Assembly (NCBI GenBank): GCA_030374765.1
Contig: JARGXX010000116.1
Location: 868,001-932,000 of the forward strand
Direction of reading: 5' to 3'
DNA: 64,000 nt
Source of the DNA: Agarophyton chilense
Taxonomy: Eukaryota; Rhodophyta; Florideophyceae; Gracilariales; Gracilariaceae
The notes under the pieces were generated by a model. The model was given only the letters and a program-made list of their open reading frames with translations, was not told where the DNA came from and did not search any database. The position numbers and the translations under genes are program-made. This document shows, piece by piece, positions 1 through 9,985 of this stretch (the stretch's first letter is position 1; each line of letters begins with the position of its first letter).

Positions 1-1637
1 TGTAGACTACCTACACTTGGTCACGGAAATCTGTTTGTCTCACTGCCGAGCACATCGAGCATCACGGAATCGGTGACGCGTGCGCGCCGCGGAACTGTCA
101 ATGGGCCCCCTCCTCGCCTCAGCACGGCCGGGGGGCGGTGCGTCTTGTTGTCATTTTCGCTGCGAAGCCCGTGCATCGATTCCTTTGTGGTGGGCGACTC
201 ATAATGCTAGAGACTGTCCGCATACCAGATTAATCGATCTGGCCCACGGCTTTCTCTCGTTCCCTGTCGCCCAGATCGGAAGGGAGCTACCACAGCGCTG
301 TCGAATCTTCTTCGATCCTCGCTACTAAGAGCTCCCGACATTACTTACCTTCATCCCAACCTGCTTGCCCACACTGATTGGCGCTAAAGCATGCTTCGGG
401 ATCGATCGATCTCTTCCATACCGAGCCCTCGGGTCGCCTTGAGTTGCCAAGTCCACGCAGTGGCGAAGCTTGCCACTTCACATGGAGTAGTTGGTCCGTG
501 AGCCGACCCGCTGTTGTGACAAACGTTGCAACCTGTCGTCCCCGCTTGCGATTCCAAATGTACTTTTCTACAAGTGGGGATCTACTCCCAAAACACAAGC
601 GTGAGAACCATAGCTGTCTACGTCCTAAATTTGCGCATCGCATGAGAAAGATGCATCATTTATGAAGCGCTTCGCCCCTTCTCGTGACACACTCACATTG
701 TCCCAATGTAGCGTGCGTGCATCACATGCTGATACACTCATAATCCAAGAAGCAGCCCCCCCCCCCCTCCCCCCCTCCGCTGAACACTCATCACACGCTA
801 CACTGCTCAGGTTGCATGATGTATGAACAACGAACTAGAATTGAGCCGAATGTCTCGTGATGGGAACGCCATGGTTCGAACGCGGCACAATGCGCTCAAG
901 TATTATCGTGCAAGAATTGGGCTTCTCGCGAGTGCGCCTGCGAGATGAGCGCACATGCTCGCTCTGTTCTTACGTCCTGTTTTCACCATCGCGCTTCAAA
1001 TCTATGATTAAAGCGCTTGAACTTTAGTGGACGTTGATCACGCAAGTGGGCGAGCCGCAGTGGGCGCTCTTCACTACACAGCGCGCCCCGCAAAACTGGG
1101 ATGAGCGCCGTGGCGCGTGCTGGAGACGACGTGCCAACACGTCGCGGCGTGGGCGCTCAACTGTGCGAAACACGAGCGTGGAGGTAAGGAAGCGGCAGGG
1201 GGACGGCACATGAAGCTAGCAAAGTTTTCTGCGGGAGGAAGGGGGAGGCGCGTTGTTGGGCTGTTTACCGCGGCCAGGGGGGGAGGGGCGAATGCGATGG
1301 GCGTGCATCATCAACCGGCAAATCGCGTGTAGCAGAGGGCATGCAGTGTACACGTATGAGTACGGGTGTGCTGCCAGTTGATGTGCGCCCAATCACACGC
1401 GCCAAAGCGCTCTGGTTGCCAGTTGCACTGACATACAATGCGCCGTGCTCGTCCAGATCCAGGCGCTCTCTAGTTCCCATACACACTTAAGGCGGCGTGG
1501 CGCTCACATGCTCCCCCCCCCCCCACCCCTTCAGGTCATCATCATCTTCCAATTCATTGCGCCGTTTCCATTGCTACTGCACAAAGTGTCGCCTCCATTC
1601 CATTTCTTCTTCGCCGTCTGTCTTGTGTTGTTCCTTC
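1..1637. other. No gene recognised; GC-rich upstream region
   Basis: Only short overlapping open frames on both strands occur here, with no recognisable domain and no convincing start. A C-rich homopolymer tract lies at about 756-777 and another at about 1511-1525. The right end is presumably the promoter and 5' leader of the gene starting at 1638. Confidence 0.5.
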
Positions 1638-4600
1638 ATGTCAGTCAGTACGCAGCGCTCCACGAAGGGCGTGCTCCGCAATCTGAATAAGCTCACCGAC
1701 GCGCTGCTGGAGGAGAACAGCCGACTCCAGTATGCCTTACACCAAGCCAGGACGCAGATTGAGACTCTTCATGTCAGGTTGGAGCTCTTACGTCGCGACG
1801 TCGCCGCTCGGGATCGCTATGACGGCGAGGTTAGAGACCACGTTGCTGCCATAATTGGCGATATTCAGAGCCATTACAAGCCACTTCTTGGAAATAGCTC
1901 CCTGTTTCACGACCCGAAATCCGCCTCTCCGGTTCGTAGTGCGTTGGAAGACATCCATGCCGAAGACGAGCATCTTCCGTCTCATACCGATACACAACGC
2001 CCCTCGCCTCCGTTGTCAACGCAAGACCATGTGGCTTCTGCCGAAGCCGAGCTTCTTCCATCCGATACTGATGTACAGCACCCCTCACCTTCGTTGTCAA
2101 CGCATGACAATGCGGCTGCTGCAGAAGTCGAGCTTCTTCCATCTGATACTGATGTACAACACCCCTCGCCTTCGTTGTCAACGCATGACAATGTGGCTGC
2201 TTCCGAAGCTGGGCTTCTTCCATCTGATACTGATGTGCAACACCCCTCGCCTTCGTTGTCAACGCATGACAATGTGGCTGCTTCCGAAGCTGGGCTTTTT
2301 CCATCCGATTCTAACGTACAACGCTCATCGCCTCCGTTGACAACGCATGAAAACGTGGCTGCCGCCGAAGCCGAGCTTCTTCCATCCGATACTGATGTAC
2401 AAAGCTTCTCGCCTCCGTTGACAACACATGAAAACGTGGCTGCCGCCGAAGCCGAGCTTCTTCCATCCGATACTGATGTACAAAGCTTCTCGCCCCCGTT
2501 GGCAACACATGAAAACGTGGCTGCCGCCGAAGCCGAGCTTCTTCCATCCGATACTGACGTACAACGCTCCTTGCCTCCGTTGACAACGCGTGAAAACGAG
2601 GCTGCCGTCGAAGCCGAGCTTCTTCCATCCGATACTGATGCACAACACCCCTCGCCTCCCCTGTCAAACGATGAAAACATGGTTGCTGTCGACGCTCCGA
2701 TTCCAGACCACGAAGACGCGGCGCAGCAATCAGCAGAACAAATACAGGAACAGAGCCGCGAACTTACTGCAGAGCAAACAGTGGAACAAGCAGCTCAAGA
2801 CAATAAAGCGCGACAAACAGTCCACATTGTAACGGAACGAGTAATCGAAACGCGTGAAACTACCGTTCTTGCACCTCAGGACATGGCACACAATTCCGAT
2901 TCGGAGCATCCGTTTGAGCCGCAACAAGCTGAGCGCGATCTACACAGCGATGAGGGTAGCGCTCACGAGCTTCATGAATCCGTTCCCCAGGGGCACGTAC
3001 CTGGTGAGCCGGAGTTGGTTCGTTCCGCCGACATTGAACATGAGCACCTCATGGCACACGTAGAAGGAGAACCGTCGGGAAGTGAACACATTGCTGAAAG
3101 GTCTCCTGACGAAGAATACGAGCCTCGTTTCAGCGAGGGTCGTCCTGAACCCCATGAAGAAGAATTTCAGAAAGACACGGAGTCCACGCACGAAGAAATT
3201 CACTCTGAGGAGGAAAGAGACCAGCCATATGACGGCGCGAACTTCGAAGGGACCCGATCTATTCCCGTTGCCGATACAGGCGGTCATCTAGAGAGGATAT
3301 CCGATCAGGAGGAGTCTGAAGTCAATGAGGAGGCTTTGGACGTTTCCCGCATTCCGGCGGTTCTAGTCCCCGAACCGTCAGAAGTATCTCAAGAGCATAC
3401 TCAACTGGAATCGGCCCCTTTGGCATCCCTAATGGACCCTACTTTGATATCGAGGCACCAAACGGGTGAGACGGAAGGAATCGAACACGAGCCGAGTGCT
3501 GACCACTCAGTACAATTCGACGAAGGCGGTCATGGGGAAGAAGCCTATGAGATTGTCCATGCTACTACCGGCCAAGTCAACCGCGTCTCAACTTCGTCAA
3601 GGGCCATTTCCGAAGAATCAGGAGATCAGAATTATAGCGGCGACACCTCAGGTCATGAAGAGCAGGATTTGGATGAGCATGGTGCACGCTTGGAACAAGA
3701 GCTGGGGAAACATGAGACATCCCCAGCGGCGCAAATAGTTCACACAAATCCTTACAAGTCGCCCGCGGAGCCAGTCCCCTCTTCATCTCAGCCGCCCTTA
3801 ACCGCGCTATTCAGCCTTCCTTTCGCTGCCGATGTGAGACCCAAACCGGGTGATTCTCCACACGAAGTTGCGAAGAAACTCTATGAAGCTAGTGGGCACA
3901 AATTTGAGTCATGTTCCTCCGTCTTCCGTGTCATTCGCAAGAAGCGTCGTTCGCCTTCCGCAGTGGGAGAGGAAGAGGAGGACGATGAACAGAATATTGA
4001 ATTTGTTACATTGCGTCCCCAAACGGCAGAAGTGCTGCCCTGGAAAGCTCGAGAAGGAAGTGAGTACATCGACGTGACAAATGGTGCCCTGGCTGTTAAG
4101 CCGCTTGCAGCAGTTGCATCGCGGTTCGGTACGGCGTCCTTGAATGCAAATCTTCGCGTTCTCGAGCCACTCAGAATGCCTGCATGTCGCAAGGACTTTT
4201 GCTACATTAGTCCAGAGTACCCTGATGGTACCTCTCTCCCGTATGTACCAGTGAACAATGTCATTTTACAACATCAGCCTCCGCATTGGGATGAAGAGGC
4301 GTATGGTATCAACAAGGTTCGACTATCTTTTCAAAAGCACGTATTTGAACAAGTTAAAGAAATTGCAATCAGGGCTTACCAGGACAAATACCCTGGGGCG
4401 AACGTCAGCTGTGCATGTCGAGTAACGCCAAAACGAGTACGAAAGGTAGTTCAAATGGATGCAGATGCCAAGGTGGACGTCTCCACTTTCTTTGAGCGAC
4501 CTATGCGATTAGGAATACCCGAAGTTTTGTCTCTTATTGAGCTTGACATCGTTGGTCTCGTTTTGTTGTACATTGGTGTTGACGCGAAGAATAACGATGG

Positions 4601-4679
4601 ATCAGAGGCAGAGCTGGCGTTCAGACTCCATTCGATGGTCATGAAGCGAGTGGTTAATAAGAAAAGGCCTGATAAGTGA
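1638..4679 (+). CDS. Large acidic protein with coiled coil and nine 27-residue repeats, function unknown
   Basis: This is a single open frame of 1013 residues from the ATG at 1638. The frame is open upstream to 1497, but that part is low-complexity and unlike protein, so I prefer MSVSTQRSTKG as the start. Residues about 12-60 form a heptad-like coiled coil rich in Leu, Glu, Arg and Gln. Nine tandem 27-residue units with the core LLPSDTDVQ follow, then about 350 very acidic, Glu/His/Ser-rich residues that look disordered. The last 280 residues are more ordered, with a KKRRS basic patch and a hydrophobic segment near the end (LIELDIVGLVLLYIGV), and are the likely folded domain. I do not recognise that domain. 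A coiled coil followed by an acidic disordered region recalls chromatin or cytoskeletal scaffold proteins, but this is only an analogy. Confidence 0.8.
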   Translation: MSVSTQRSTKGVLRNLNKLTDALLEENSRLQYALHQARTQIETLHVRLELLRRDVAARDRYDGEVRDHVAAIIGDIQSHYKPLLGNSSLFHDPKSASPVRSALEDIHAEDEHLPSHTDTQRPSPPLSTQDHVASAEAELLPSDTDVQHPSPSLSTHDNAAAAEVELLPSDTDVQHPSPSLSTHDNVAASEAGLLPSDTDVQHPSPSLSTHDNVAASEAGLFPSDSNVQRSSPPLTTHENVAAAEAELLPSDTDVQSFSPPLTTHENVAAAEAELLPSDTDVQSFSPPLATHENVAAAEAELLPSDTDVQRSLPPLTTRENEAAVEAELLPSDTDAQHPSPPLSNDENMVAVDAPIPDHEDAAQQSAEQIQEQSRELTAEQTVEQAAQDNKARQTVHIVTERVIETRETTVLAPQDMAHNSDSEHPFEPQQAERDLHSDEGSAHELHESVPQGHVPGEPELVRSADIEHEHLMAHVEGEPSGSEHIAERSPDEEYEPRFSEGRPEPHEEEFQKDTESTHEEIHSEEERDQPYDGANFEGTRSIPVADTGGHLERISDQEESEVNEEALDVSRIPAVLVPEPSEVSQEHTQLESAPLASLMDPTLISRHQTGETEGIEHEPSADHSVQFDEGGHGEEAYEIVHATTGQVNRVSTSSRAISEESGDQNYSGDTSGHEEQDLDEHGARLEQELGKHETSPAAQIVHTNPYKSPAEPVPSSSQPPLTALFSLPFAADVRPKPGDSPHEVAKKLYEASGHKFESCSSVFRVIRKKRRSPSAVGEEEEDDEQNIEFVTLRPQTAEVLPWKAREGSEYIDVTNGALAVKPLAAVASRFGTASLNANLRVLEPLRMPACRKDFCYISPEYPDGTSLPYVPVNNVILQHQPPHWDEEAYGINKVRLSFQKHVFEQVKEIAIRAYQDKYPGANVSCACRVTPKRVRKVVQMDADAKVDVSTFFERPMRLGIPEVLSLIELDIVGLVLLYIGVDAKNNDGSEAELAFRLHSMVMKRVVNKKRPDK
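1968..2696 (+). repeat. Nine in-frame 81-bp tandem repeats
   Basis: Nine units of exactly 81 bp lie head to tail inside the acidic protein. Each encodes 27 residues beginning ELLPSDTDVQ. Unit 1 is the most diverged (EHLPSHTDTQ). The units fall into two subfamilies, one with HPSPSLSTHDN and one with SPPLTTHEN. All length changes are multiples of the unit, so the reading frame is kept. Confidence 0.95.
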
Positions 4680-4908
4680 TTCAGTAAGCAATGAGAATAC
4701 CCCGGTTAAAGTTCAGATTTGAACAATCCCATGTTTTGAAGCGTAGACACGCAGTGAAAAGCATTTCCGGTGTCACTTTCTTGAATTATGCACACAACAC
4801 AAACCACTTCCCGTTCAGGTGTGTCCGGGCCATAATTACTTGGCGTTGAGCACACATTTAAAAATAATAATAAACGGTAGTGAAGATATACTCCTTCCCG
4901 GATCCCTC

Positions 4909-6525
4909 CTATTGAATTTGGTAGGGTCCATGTTTCACGGCATTAGCATCGTTATCGGCTTCGGTGTTAACAAGCAATGGCCTTGTTTCACTTGTTTCCC
5001 GAATCCAGTCAGTTTCCATTGATACTTGAGTTAGACTTACGGGAGTTATTATAAGCTTTGCCATCAAAAAGAGAGAGAACAATCCAACAAGGCAAACGCT
5101 GAAAGCCACCAAGCACCCAAAAAGGTTGTTGAGCTCATTCACCATATCATAAAAAATGTACAAATTTGCAGCAATCATGAATGCAAACGACACAAAGCCT
5201 GCTGTCAACATCCGTTTGTCAATGACGCGATTGTGGGAGATTCGGTCGACGTGAATCAAAAGCTTGAACATGGGTATGACAGCAAATGGGAGTGCAAGAG
5301 ATAAAATGACCTGAGAAAGCACAACAAGCTTGTTAGCACTACTTTCGCCCGCCACAAGAGCGGCAGCCATGGCAGGCAAGATGGCCAAGGCACGGCTGGC
5401 AAGGATAACAATGGATGTTCGACGACCTTGAAAGTTCAAAAATCCTTCACATACGGCTTGGCTCGCCAGTGCGCCAGTGACGGTGGCAGCGTGACCGCTG
5501 CACAGCAAAGCAACTGCCCATGCCGTAGATGCAAACTTTGATCCTACTATGGATTCAAGAAAGGCGCCGGCGTCTTGAAGCCCCAATTGAGAAATGGAGC
5601 GCAAACTTTTCTCAGGCAGAGACGCAGTGATAGCGACGACGCACGTGTTAATGAGATAAGTAGCGATAAAAATGGCACCAGCTTCCAAGGTAGCGTAGCG
5701 GCAGGTCTGTCGCAAATAGCGTGTGCCACTGGGGATTCGAGAGGGGTACTCGTCCAGCAGTTCACTTTGCTTGTTTCGATCATTCACCAGCCAGCTGTGA
5801 AGGAAAAGGTTGTGTGCCATCACAACGCTTCCGAGCACTCCAACGCCGAGTATGGCACCCTGTTTGGGATCTGGCCCCAGGTCGGGCACAACAGAACCCT
5901 TGACGATAGAAAAAATGTCCGGGCGAGTAAGAACAAACTCATAAAAGAGGCAGAAGGCAAGCAAAAGCAGTGAAAACTCGATAACAGCTTCGACGCGGTT
6001 GAGACCGCTTCGTTGGAGGAACAAAACCAACATGGTGTCCAGACCGGACAAGATTATGCCGACCCACAGCGGCCATTGAAACAAAAGCTGCAGGGCAATG
6101 GCTGTGCCGACAACCTCAGCAATGTCGAATGCGATGACAGAAACCTCAGCCACAACGAACAGTGAGATGGACAGTAGGCGGTCGTGCTCGTACACGTGAG
6201 CTAGAAGGGCGGCAAGCGGCTTGCGCGAGCAAATGGTGAGATGGGCGACGAGGGACTGCAAAATCCATCCCAGTACACTTGAAAACAAAATGACCCATAT
6301 GAGTGAGTAGCGCAGAGCATGACCGGCCTGCAGGTCGAGCTCGAGGTTGCCGGGGTCGATGGCAGCGACAGCGATGAGACAGGGGATGCCGAAGGAGGAA
6401 ACGAAGGCGGAGAGCGATGAGCCTAGGCTGGAGCGACATGGCTGACCAGCGCAAGCCGGGTGACGACGGCATCCCGCGGGGCTCGATCGCGGCTGCGCCG
6501 CTCCGTCTTGTTCGGACGACGTCAT
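4909..6525 (-). CDS. NRAMP-family divalent metal transporter
   Basis: The 538-residue product has about eleven hydrophobic segments and the family's TM1 signature DPGNLELDLQAG at residues 57-68. The TM6 motif reads GSVVMAHN (232-239), followed by LFLHS. In the family the usual form is A-x-x-MPHN, so the Met ligand and the His-Asn are kept while the preceding Ala is Ser and the Pro is Ala. Members move Mn2+, Fe2+ and related ions with protons across the plasma membrane, vacuole or endosome. I chose the ATG at 6525. The frame continues upstream to 6900, but that stretch is GC-rich, unlike the family and runs into the divergent gene's leader. The C-terminal tail is hydrophilic and carries RPLL, a possible dileucine sorting signal (inference). 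Confidence 0.9.
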   Translation of the reverse strand: MTSSEQDGAAQPRSSPAGCRRHPACAGQPCRSSLGSSLSAFVSSFGIPCLIAVAAIDPGNLELDLQAGHALRYSLIWVILFSSVLGWILQSLVAHLTICSRKPLAALLAHVYEHDRLLSISLFVVAEVSVIAFDIAEVVGTAIALQLLFQWPLWVGIILSGLDTMLVLFLQRSGLNRVEAVIEFSLLLLAFCLFYEFVLTRPDIFSIVKGSVVPDLGPDPKQGAILGVGVLGSVVMAHNLFLHSWLVNDRNKQSELLDEYPSRIPSGTRYLRQTCRYATLEAGAIFIATYLINTCVVAITASLPEKSLRSISQLGLQDAGAFLESIVGSKFASTAWAVALLCSGHAATVTGALASQAVCEGFLNFQGRRTSIVILASRALAILPAMAAALVAGESSANKLVVLSQVILSLALPFAVIPMFKLLIHVDRISHNRVIDKRMLTAGFVSFAFMIAANLYIFYDMVNELNNLFGCLVAFSVCLVGLFSLFLMAKLIITPVSLTQVSMETDWIRETSETRPLLVNTEADNDANAVKHGPYQIQ

Positions 6526-6898
6526 CACACACTGCTCGCAACGGCGTCGACGCACGACGCAGGTGACAGCACACAGGCTTTCGGCCACGGCTCTCAACAC
6601 AATTACAAAGTGTGTGTGCATGTGCATCTTAGAATTTTGCATCTTGCCGGTGTAAGTAAGGCGCACGCGCTTCAACGGCCGCCAGATTTTGCGCCAGAGG
6701 TGCGCCACACACACGTGTGCACGACATCGCCCGAGATCAACCACCTGCCACGACACCACTCCACCGCCGCCAATCATGACGCCCGTATCCTCCATGGACC
6801 AAAACTTACTTTTGCTCCTCCCAGCCGGTCCCTGTTTTTCCCTCCCTCCCCACCCCCTTCCCCGACAGGCCACCAAGTGTCGCGTTCGTCCTCCCACC
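6526..6898. promoter_or_regulatory. Shared intergenic region of a divergent gene pair
   Basis: About 370 bp separate the chosen starts of the metal transporter (leftward) and the glycine oxidase (rightward). The region is CA- and pyrimidine-rich and holds the promoters and leaders of both genes. No clear TATA box is visible. Confidence 0.5.
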
Positions 6899-8770
6899 AT
6901 GACGGCGTTTTGCCCCCCGCCTCACTCGCTCTTCTTGCGGCTGGCGGCGCCCGCATTCCCCGCAACCCCCGCGCTCCGCACACGCGCGCCGCCGCACGCC
7001 GCCGCCGCCAGTCCCAGCGCTGACGTCGTCATCGTCGGTGCCGGTGTTGCCGGCCTTTCCACCGCCTTTGAGCTCGCGCAGCGTGGCGCCGCCGTGCGGG
7101 TCATCACAGCGCCGCAGCGGCCGCCGGCCGGGCTTGCGGCCGCCGGCATGTTGGCGCCCTCCGTAGAAAGGCTCAGCGATCCGCTTCGCCGTCTGGCCGA
7201 CCAGTCGCTGTCCCTCTACCCGGACTTCGTCGACAAATTACAGGCTGTGTCGGGCCATCACGTGCACTACCTGTCGCGTTCGGACTTTCTTGTTCCGTTT
7301 TTTGAGCACGTGTCGGGTGGTGATCTCATACATGGCGATGCTGTTCGTCTCATCGAACCAGCGCTCAGCCCTCAAGTGGTGGCTGTCCGACGTCACCCTC
7401 GCGACGCCAGCGTGGACAATCGCCGTTTGCTGCGCGCCTTGCGTGTCGCATGTGAGAAGCTCGGTGTCACCTTCGTTGAGCAGCGCGTCCGCGCCATTAT
7501 CGCTTCCCATCAGTCGACGCATGTAGCAGCCCTCGAATCTGACAGTGGCACACGCATCCACGCAGCCCATTTCATAATTGCCGCGGGTGCGTGGACCCGC
7601 AACTTGTTACCCATGGTGCCAATACACCCTGTCAAGGGGCAGATGATGTCACTCGTTCCCCCTGTATCGTCGAAACCTCTCTTGAATCATGTGCTCCACG
7701 GCTCAAAAGTCTATATCGTTCCGAAGAATGACTCCACCGAGTTTTACGTAGGTGCAACCGTCGAGCACTGCGGATTCGATGCTCGGAACACCCCAGCCGG
7801 CTTGAAACGCTTGATTGACGCCGCCATCGAGCTCGTGCCAGATATGGCTCACTATGAGATTCATGAAATGTGGACTGGCTTTCGCCCAGGCACACCTGAT
7901 GCGTCCCCAATTTTTGGACTGTGTACTTTTGACAACCTCAGCGTCGCCACTGGGTTTCATAGAAACGGTATTCTTCTCGCACCGATTGGAGCCAAGATTG
8001 CTGCTGCTTACGCTCAGGGTCAAACTGCCGATTTGCCCCCTGACCTTCGTCACTTACTAGACAATTTCACCCTCGATCGCTTTTATGGCAACGCTACTAA
8101 ACTTGCGCACGCCACTTTATCCAAAAATCAACCGTCAGAAGTAGCCACTTTCAATATTAATCCCGTAACTGGCGCTTCAGATTCACCGAAGATAGCGGAG
8201 CCGAAAAATAGCAAAGATATCAAGCTTTGGAAGCTGCGTCCAGACGGAACCAGTGAGCCCGTATATCCACCTGGGTGGGAGGGCCCGATGAACATATCGC
8301 CCCGCGATTTAGCAGAGCTTATCGCTACCTCTGAAGCACAAGTAACACACACACAACCAGCACCAGCTCCGAGTCAACTTAAGGAAGCAAGCATATCGTT
8401 ACAGTCAACCGACTCTTCAACCCCTGACTCCAGAAGCGCTGTAAATGATGCATACGACGATATTTTGTCTAAACGGGGGCCCGATATGCGCGAATCCATG
8501 TCAAAATCTCTAGCCGAGAACAGAGCTTTTGGACGACAACCGTGCTCGCTACAAAGAAAAGACGGGCCAGTTCTGTCGCTTACTGAGGAGGATGTGAAAA
8601 GATGCGACGCCGCGGCGGAAATGGGGTATCGTGACATGCAAGAATTGGAGAAATATTTTGATGCGAACCATGAGAGTGTGATAGCTACAAGAACAGAAGC
8701 CGAAGAGACAGATACAGAAGAAATCAACCCGAGTATTAGAATCGGTGGCATTGAGTTACACCTCCAATGA
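6899..8770 (+). CDS. ThiO-type FAD-dependent glycine oxidase with long C-terminal extension
   Basis: The 623-residue product begins with an Ala/Pro/Arg-rich segment of about 40 residues that looks like an organelle transit peptide. A Rossmann FAD motif follows (VVIVGAGVAGLSTA, about 43-56). Further DAO/ThiO signatures are AAGMLAPSVE, HPVKGQMMSL, WTGFRPGTPDASP and ATGFHRNGILLAPIGA. ThiO oxidises glycine to the imine used for the thiazole half of thiamin, so a plastid location is likely. The ATG at 6899 has a good context (caccATGa) and directly precedes the transit-like segment; upstream in-frame ATGs lie in low-complexity sequence. The oxidase core ends near residue 395. About 200 further residues include a conserved-looking block (LWKLRPDG...GWEGPMNISP) and an acidic helical end with no domain I recognise. 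Confidence 0.88.
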   Translation: MTAFCPPPHSLFLRLAAPAFPATPALRTRAPPHAAAASPSADVVIVGAGVAGLSTAFELAQRGAAVRVITAPQRPPAGLAAAGMLAPSVERLSDPLRRLADQSLSLYPDFVDKLQAVSGHHVHYLSRSDFLVPFFEHVSGGDLIHGDAVRLIEPALSPQVVAVRRHPRDASVDNRRLLRALRVACEKLGVTFVEQRVRAIIASHQSTHVAALESDSGTRIHAAHFIIAAGAWTRNLLPMVPIHPVKGQMMSLVPPVSSKPLLNHVLHGSKVYIVPKNDSTEFYVGATVEHCGFDARNTPAGLKRLIDAAIELVPDMAHYEIHEMWTGFRPGTPDASPIFGLCTFDNLSVATGFHRNGILLAPIGAKIAAAYAQGQTADLPPDLRHLLDNFTLDRFYGNATKLAHATLSKNQPSEVATFNINPVTGASDSPKIAEPKNSKDIKLWKLRPDGTSEPVYPPGWEGPMNISPRDLAELIATSEAQVTHTQPAPAPSQLKEASISLQSTDSSTPDSRSAVNDAYDDILSKRGPDMRESMSKSLAENRAFGRQPCSLQRKDGPVLSLTEEDVKRCDAAAEMGYRDMQELEKYFDANHESVIATRTEAEETDTEEINPSIRIGGIELHLQ

Positions 8771-8911
8771 AAATATCGTTCCGGTAAGCTCAGTTGTGCA
8801 TCGCAGGAACGTATCCTTGTGCATACGATGAGCGGGAGAAATTTTTGTAATCGACAGAATGCGCTCGCTCGTATTACGAAGTCAAATGAAGTCAGAATGC
8901 TTACTCCGCAG

Positions 8912-9985
8912 CTATAGTGTTTTCTGCTTGTCTCGTTTCTTTCTTTTCTTTTCCCGTTTGTCACTAGAAGAGATATCACTCTTTGATTTCCTCTTCTTGC
9001 TCTTCGTGCGGCCCTTCTGGTGTGATTCCTTTTCTTCGCCACTGGGCCTGTCCTTCCTCTTCTCTTTCTTTTTCTTTTGCTCTTTTTCTTTCCTATCTTT
9101 CTTCGACTTTTTCTTTGTCGTACGTTCTTCAGGAGTTGGTAGTGTAGACTTCCTATCCTGTTTATCTTTCCCAGGATCCACGACCTCCCCAACTTCCACT
9201 TGAATACCAGACCCGGTTTTAAATTCAGCGTCTGAATCATATTTCATGACTTCGTTAACTTTACCTTCCTCTTTGATACCAGATCTAGTTTCTACTTTAT
9301 CGTCGGGATCATCTTTCCTGACTTCGTCAATTTCTTTCTGAATAGCAGATTCAGTTTCAACTTCATCATCGCCGCCAAATTCTGTGGCTTCGTTCACTTG
9401 TTTCTGACGTTCATTCTCCGCTATTTTAAAATTTACATTTTCTGACTGAGTCGGGGTTTTAGTTTTGCTATCCTTAGCATGTGCGGGGTTCTTCTCAATC
9501 TCAGAACCCGTTATCTTTCCTTCTCGTTTGCTTTCCAATCTTCCTGGCTTTCCTTGTAGTGCTCGAAGCAAATCCTCTTCTTCTGGAAACACTAAAGCTG
9601 CAAGCCTGGTCGCACTTTTTTTAGCATTCACAATATGTTTTCTACGATCGCGATCTGGCTTTGGTTTATGATCTGTAGATTCTCCAACTTCAACCTTTCT
9701 CATTCGCATGAATGCATCTTGTACGCGCGCAATTTCTTCTGCGACCGGGTGGGTGGAAGGTTCGATTCCTTGGGTACGAAGATACATGCAAAAAAGTGAG
9801 TTGACTGCATAAGCGAGTGCTATATGCATACGAGCTCTTGACAAAGGGTCTAAGTCTTCTTCATTACCTGCTGAACGTAGCGAATCTACCGCAGACAGTG
9901 CAGGTCGTAGTGTGCGCTGAAGCTGTTCAAGTGCGTAGGAAAACTTGGTGTATTCAAGCTGGGCGTCTTCGTGGGAACGTTCCAT
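8912..9985 (-). CDS. C1D/Rrp47-like nuclear exosome cofactor with Lys-rich tail
   Basis: Residues 1-95 of the 357 match the Sas10/C1D family: a helical N-terminus (EYTKFSYALEQLQ) followed by LDPLSRARMHIALAYAVNSL and TQGIEPSTHPVAEEIARV. That is close to human C1D and yeast Lrp1/Rrp47, which bind Rrp6 and support rRNA and snoRNA 3' processing. The family is usually 140-190 residues, so the tail of about 250 residues is long. The tail is alternating acidic and Lys-rich and ends in dense KKKEKRK-type stretches, which suggests RNA binding or nucleolar targeting. I chose the ATG at 9985. The frame is open to 10240, but the extra residues do not resemble the family. The gene is convergent with the glycine oxidase, 141 bp apart. 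Confidence 0.85.
   Translation of the reverse strand: MERSHEDAQLEYTKFSYALEQLQRTLRPALSAVDSLRSAGNEEDLDPLSRARMHIALAYAVNSLFCMYLRTQGIEPSTHPVAEEIARVQDAFMRMRKVEVGESTDHKPKPDRDRRKHIVNAKKSATRLAALVFPEEEDLLRALQGKPGRLESKREGKITGSEIEKNPAHAKDSKTKTPTQSENVNFKIAENERQKQVNEATEFGGDDEVETESAIQKEIDEVRKDDPDDKVETRSGIKEEGKVNEVMKYDSDAEFKTGSGIQVEVGEVVDPGKDKQDRKSTLPTPEERTTKKKSKKDRKEKEQKKKKEKRKDRPSGEEKESHQKGRTKSKKRKSKSDISSSDKREKKRKKRDKQKTL

Noticed and set aside
1982..2680. Long minus-strand open frames across the 81-bp repeats
   Set aside because: They exist because one stop-free repeat unit is copied nine times; the plus-strand frame has flanking unique coding sequence and the antisense ones do not.
9750..9775. A tRNA-like GGTTCGATTCC T-loop
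   Set aside because: It lies inside the C1D-like coding sequence and no acceptor or anticodon stem surrounds it. I found no other tRNA, rRNA or CRISPR array in the window.
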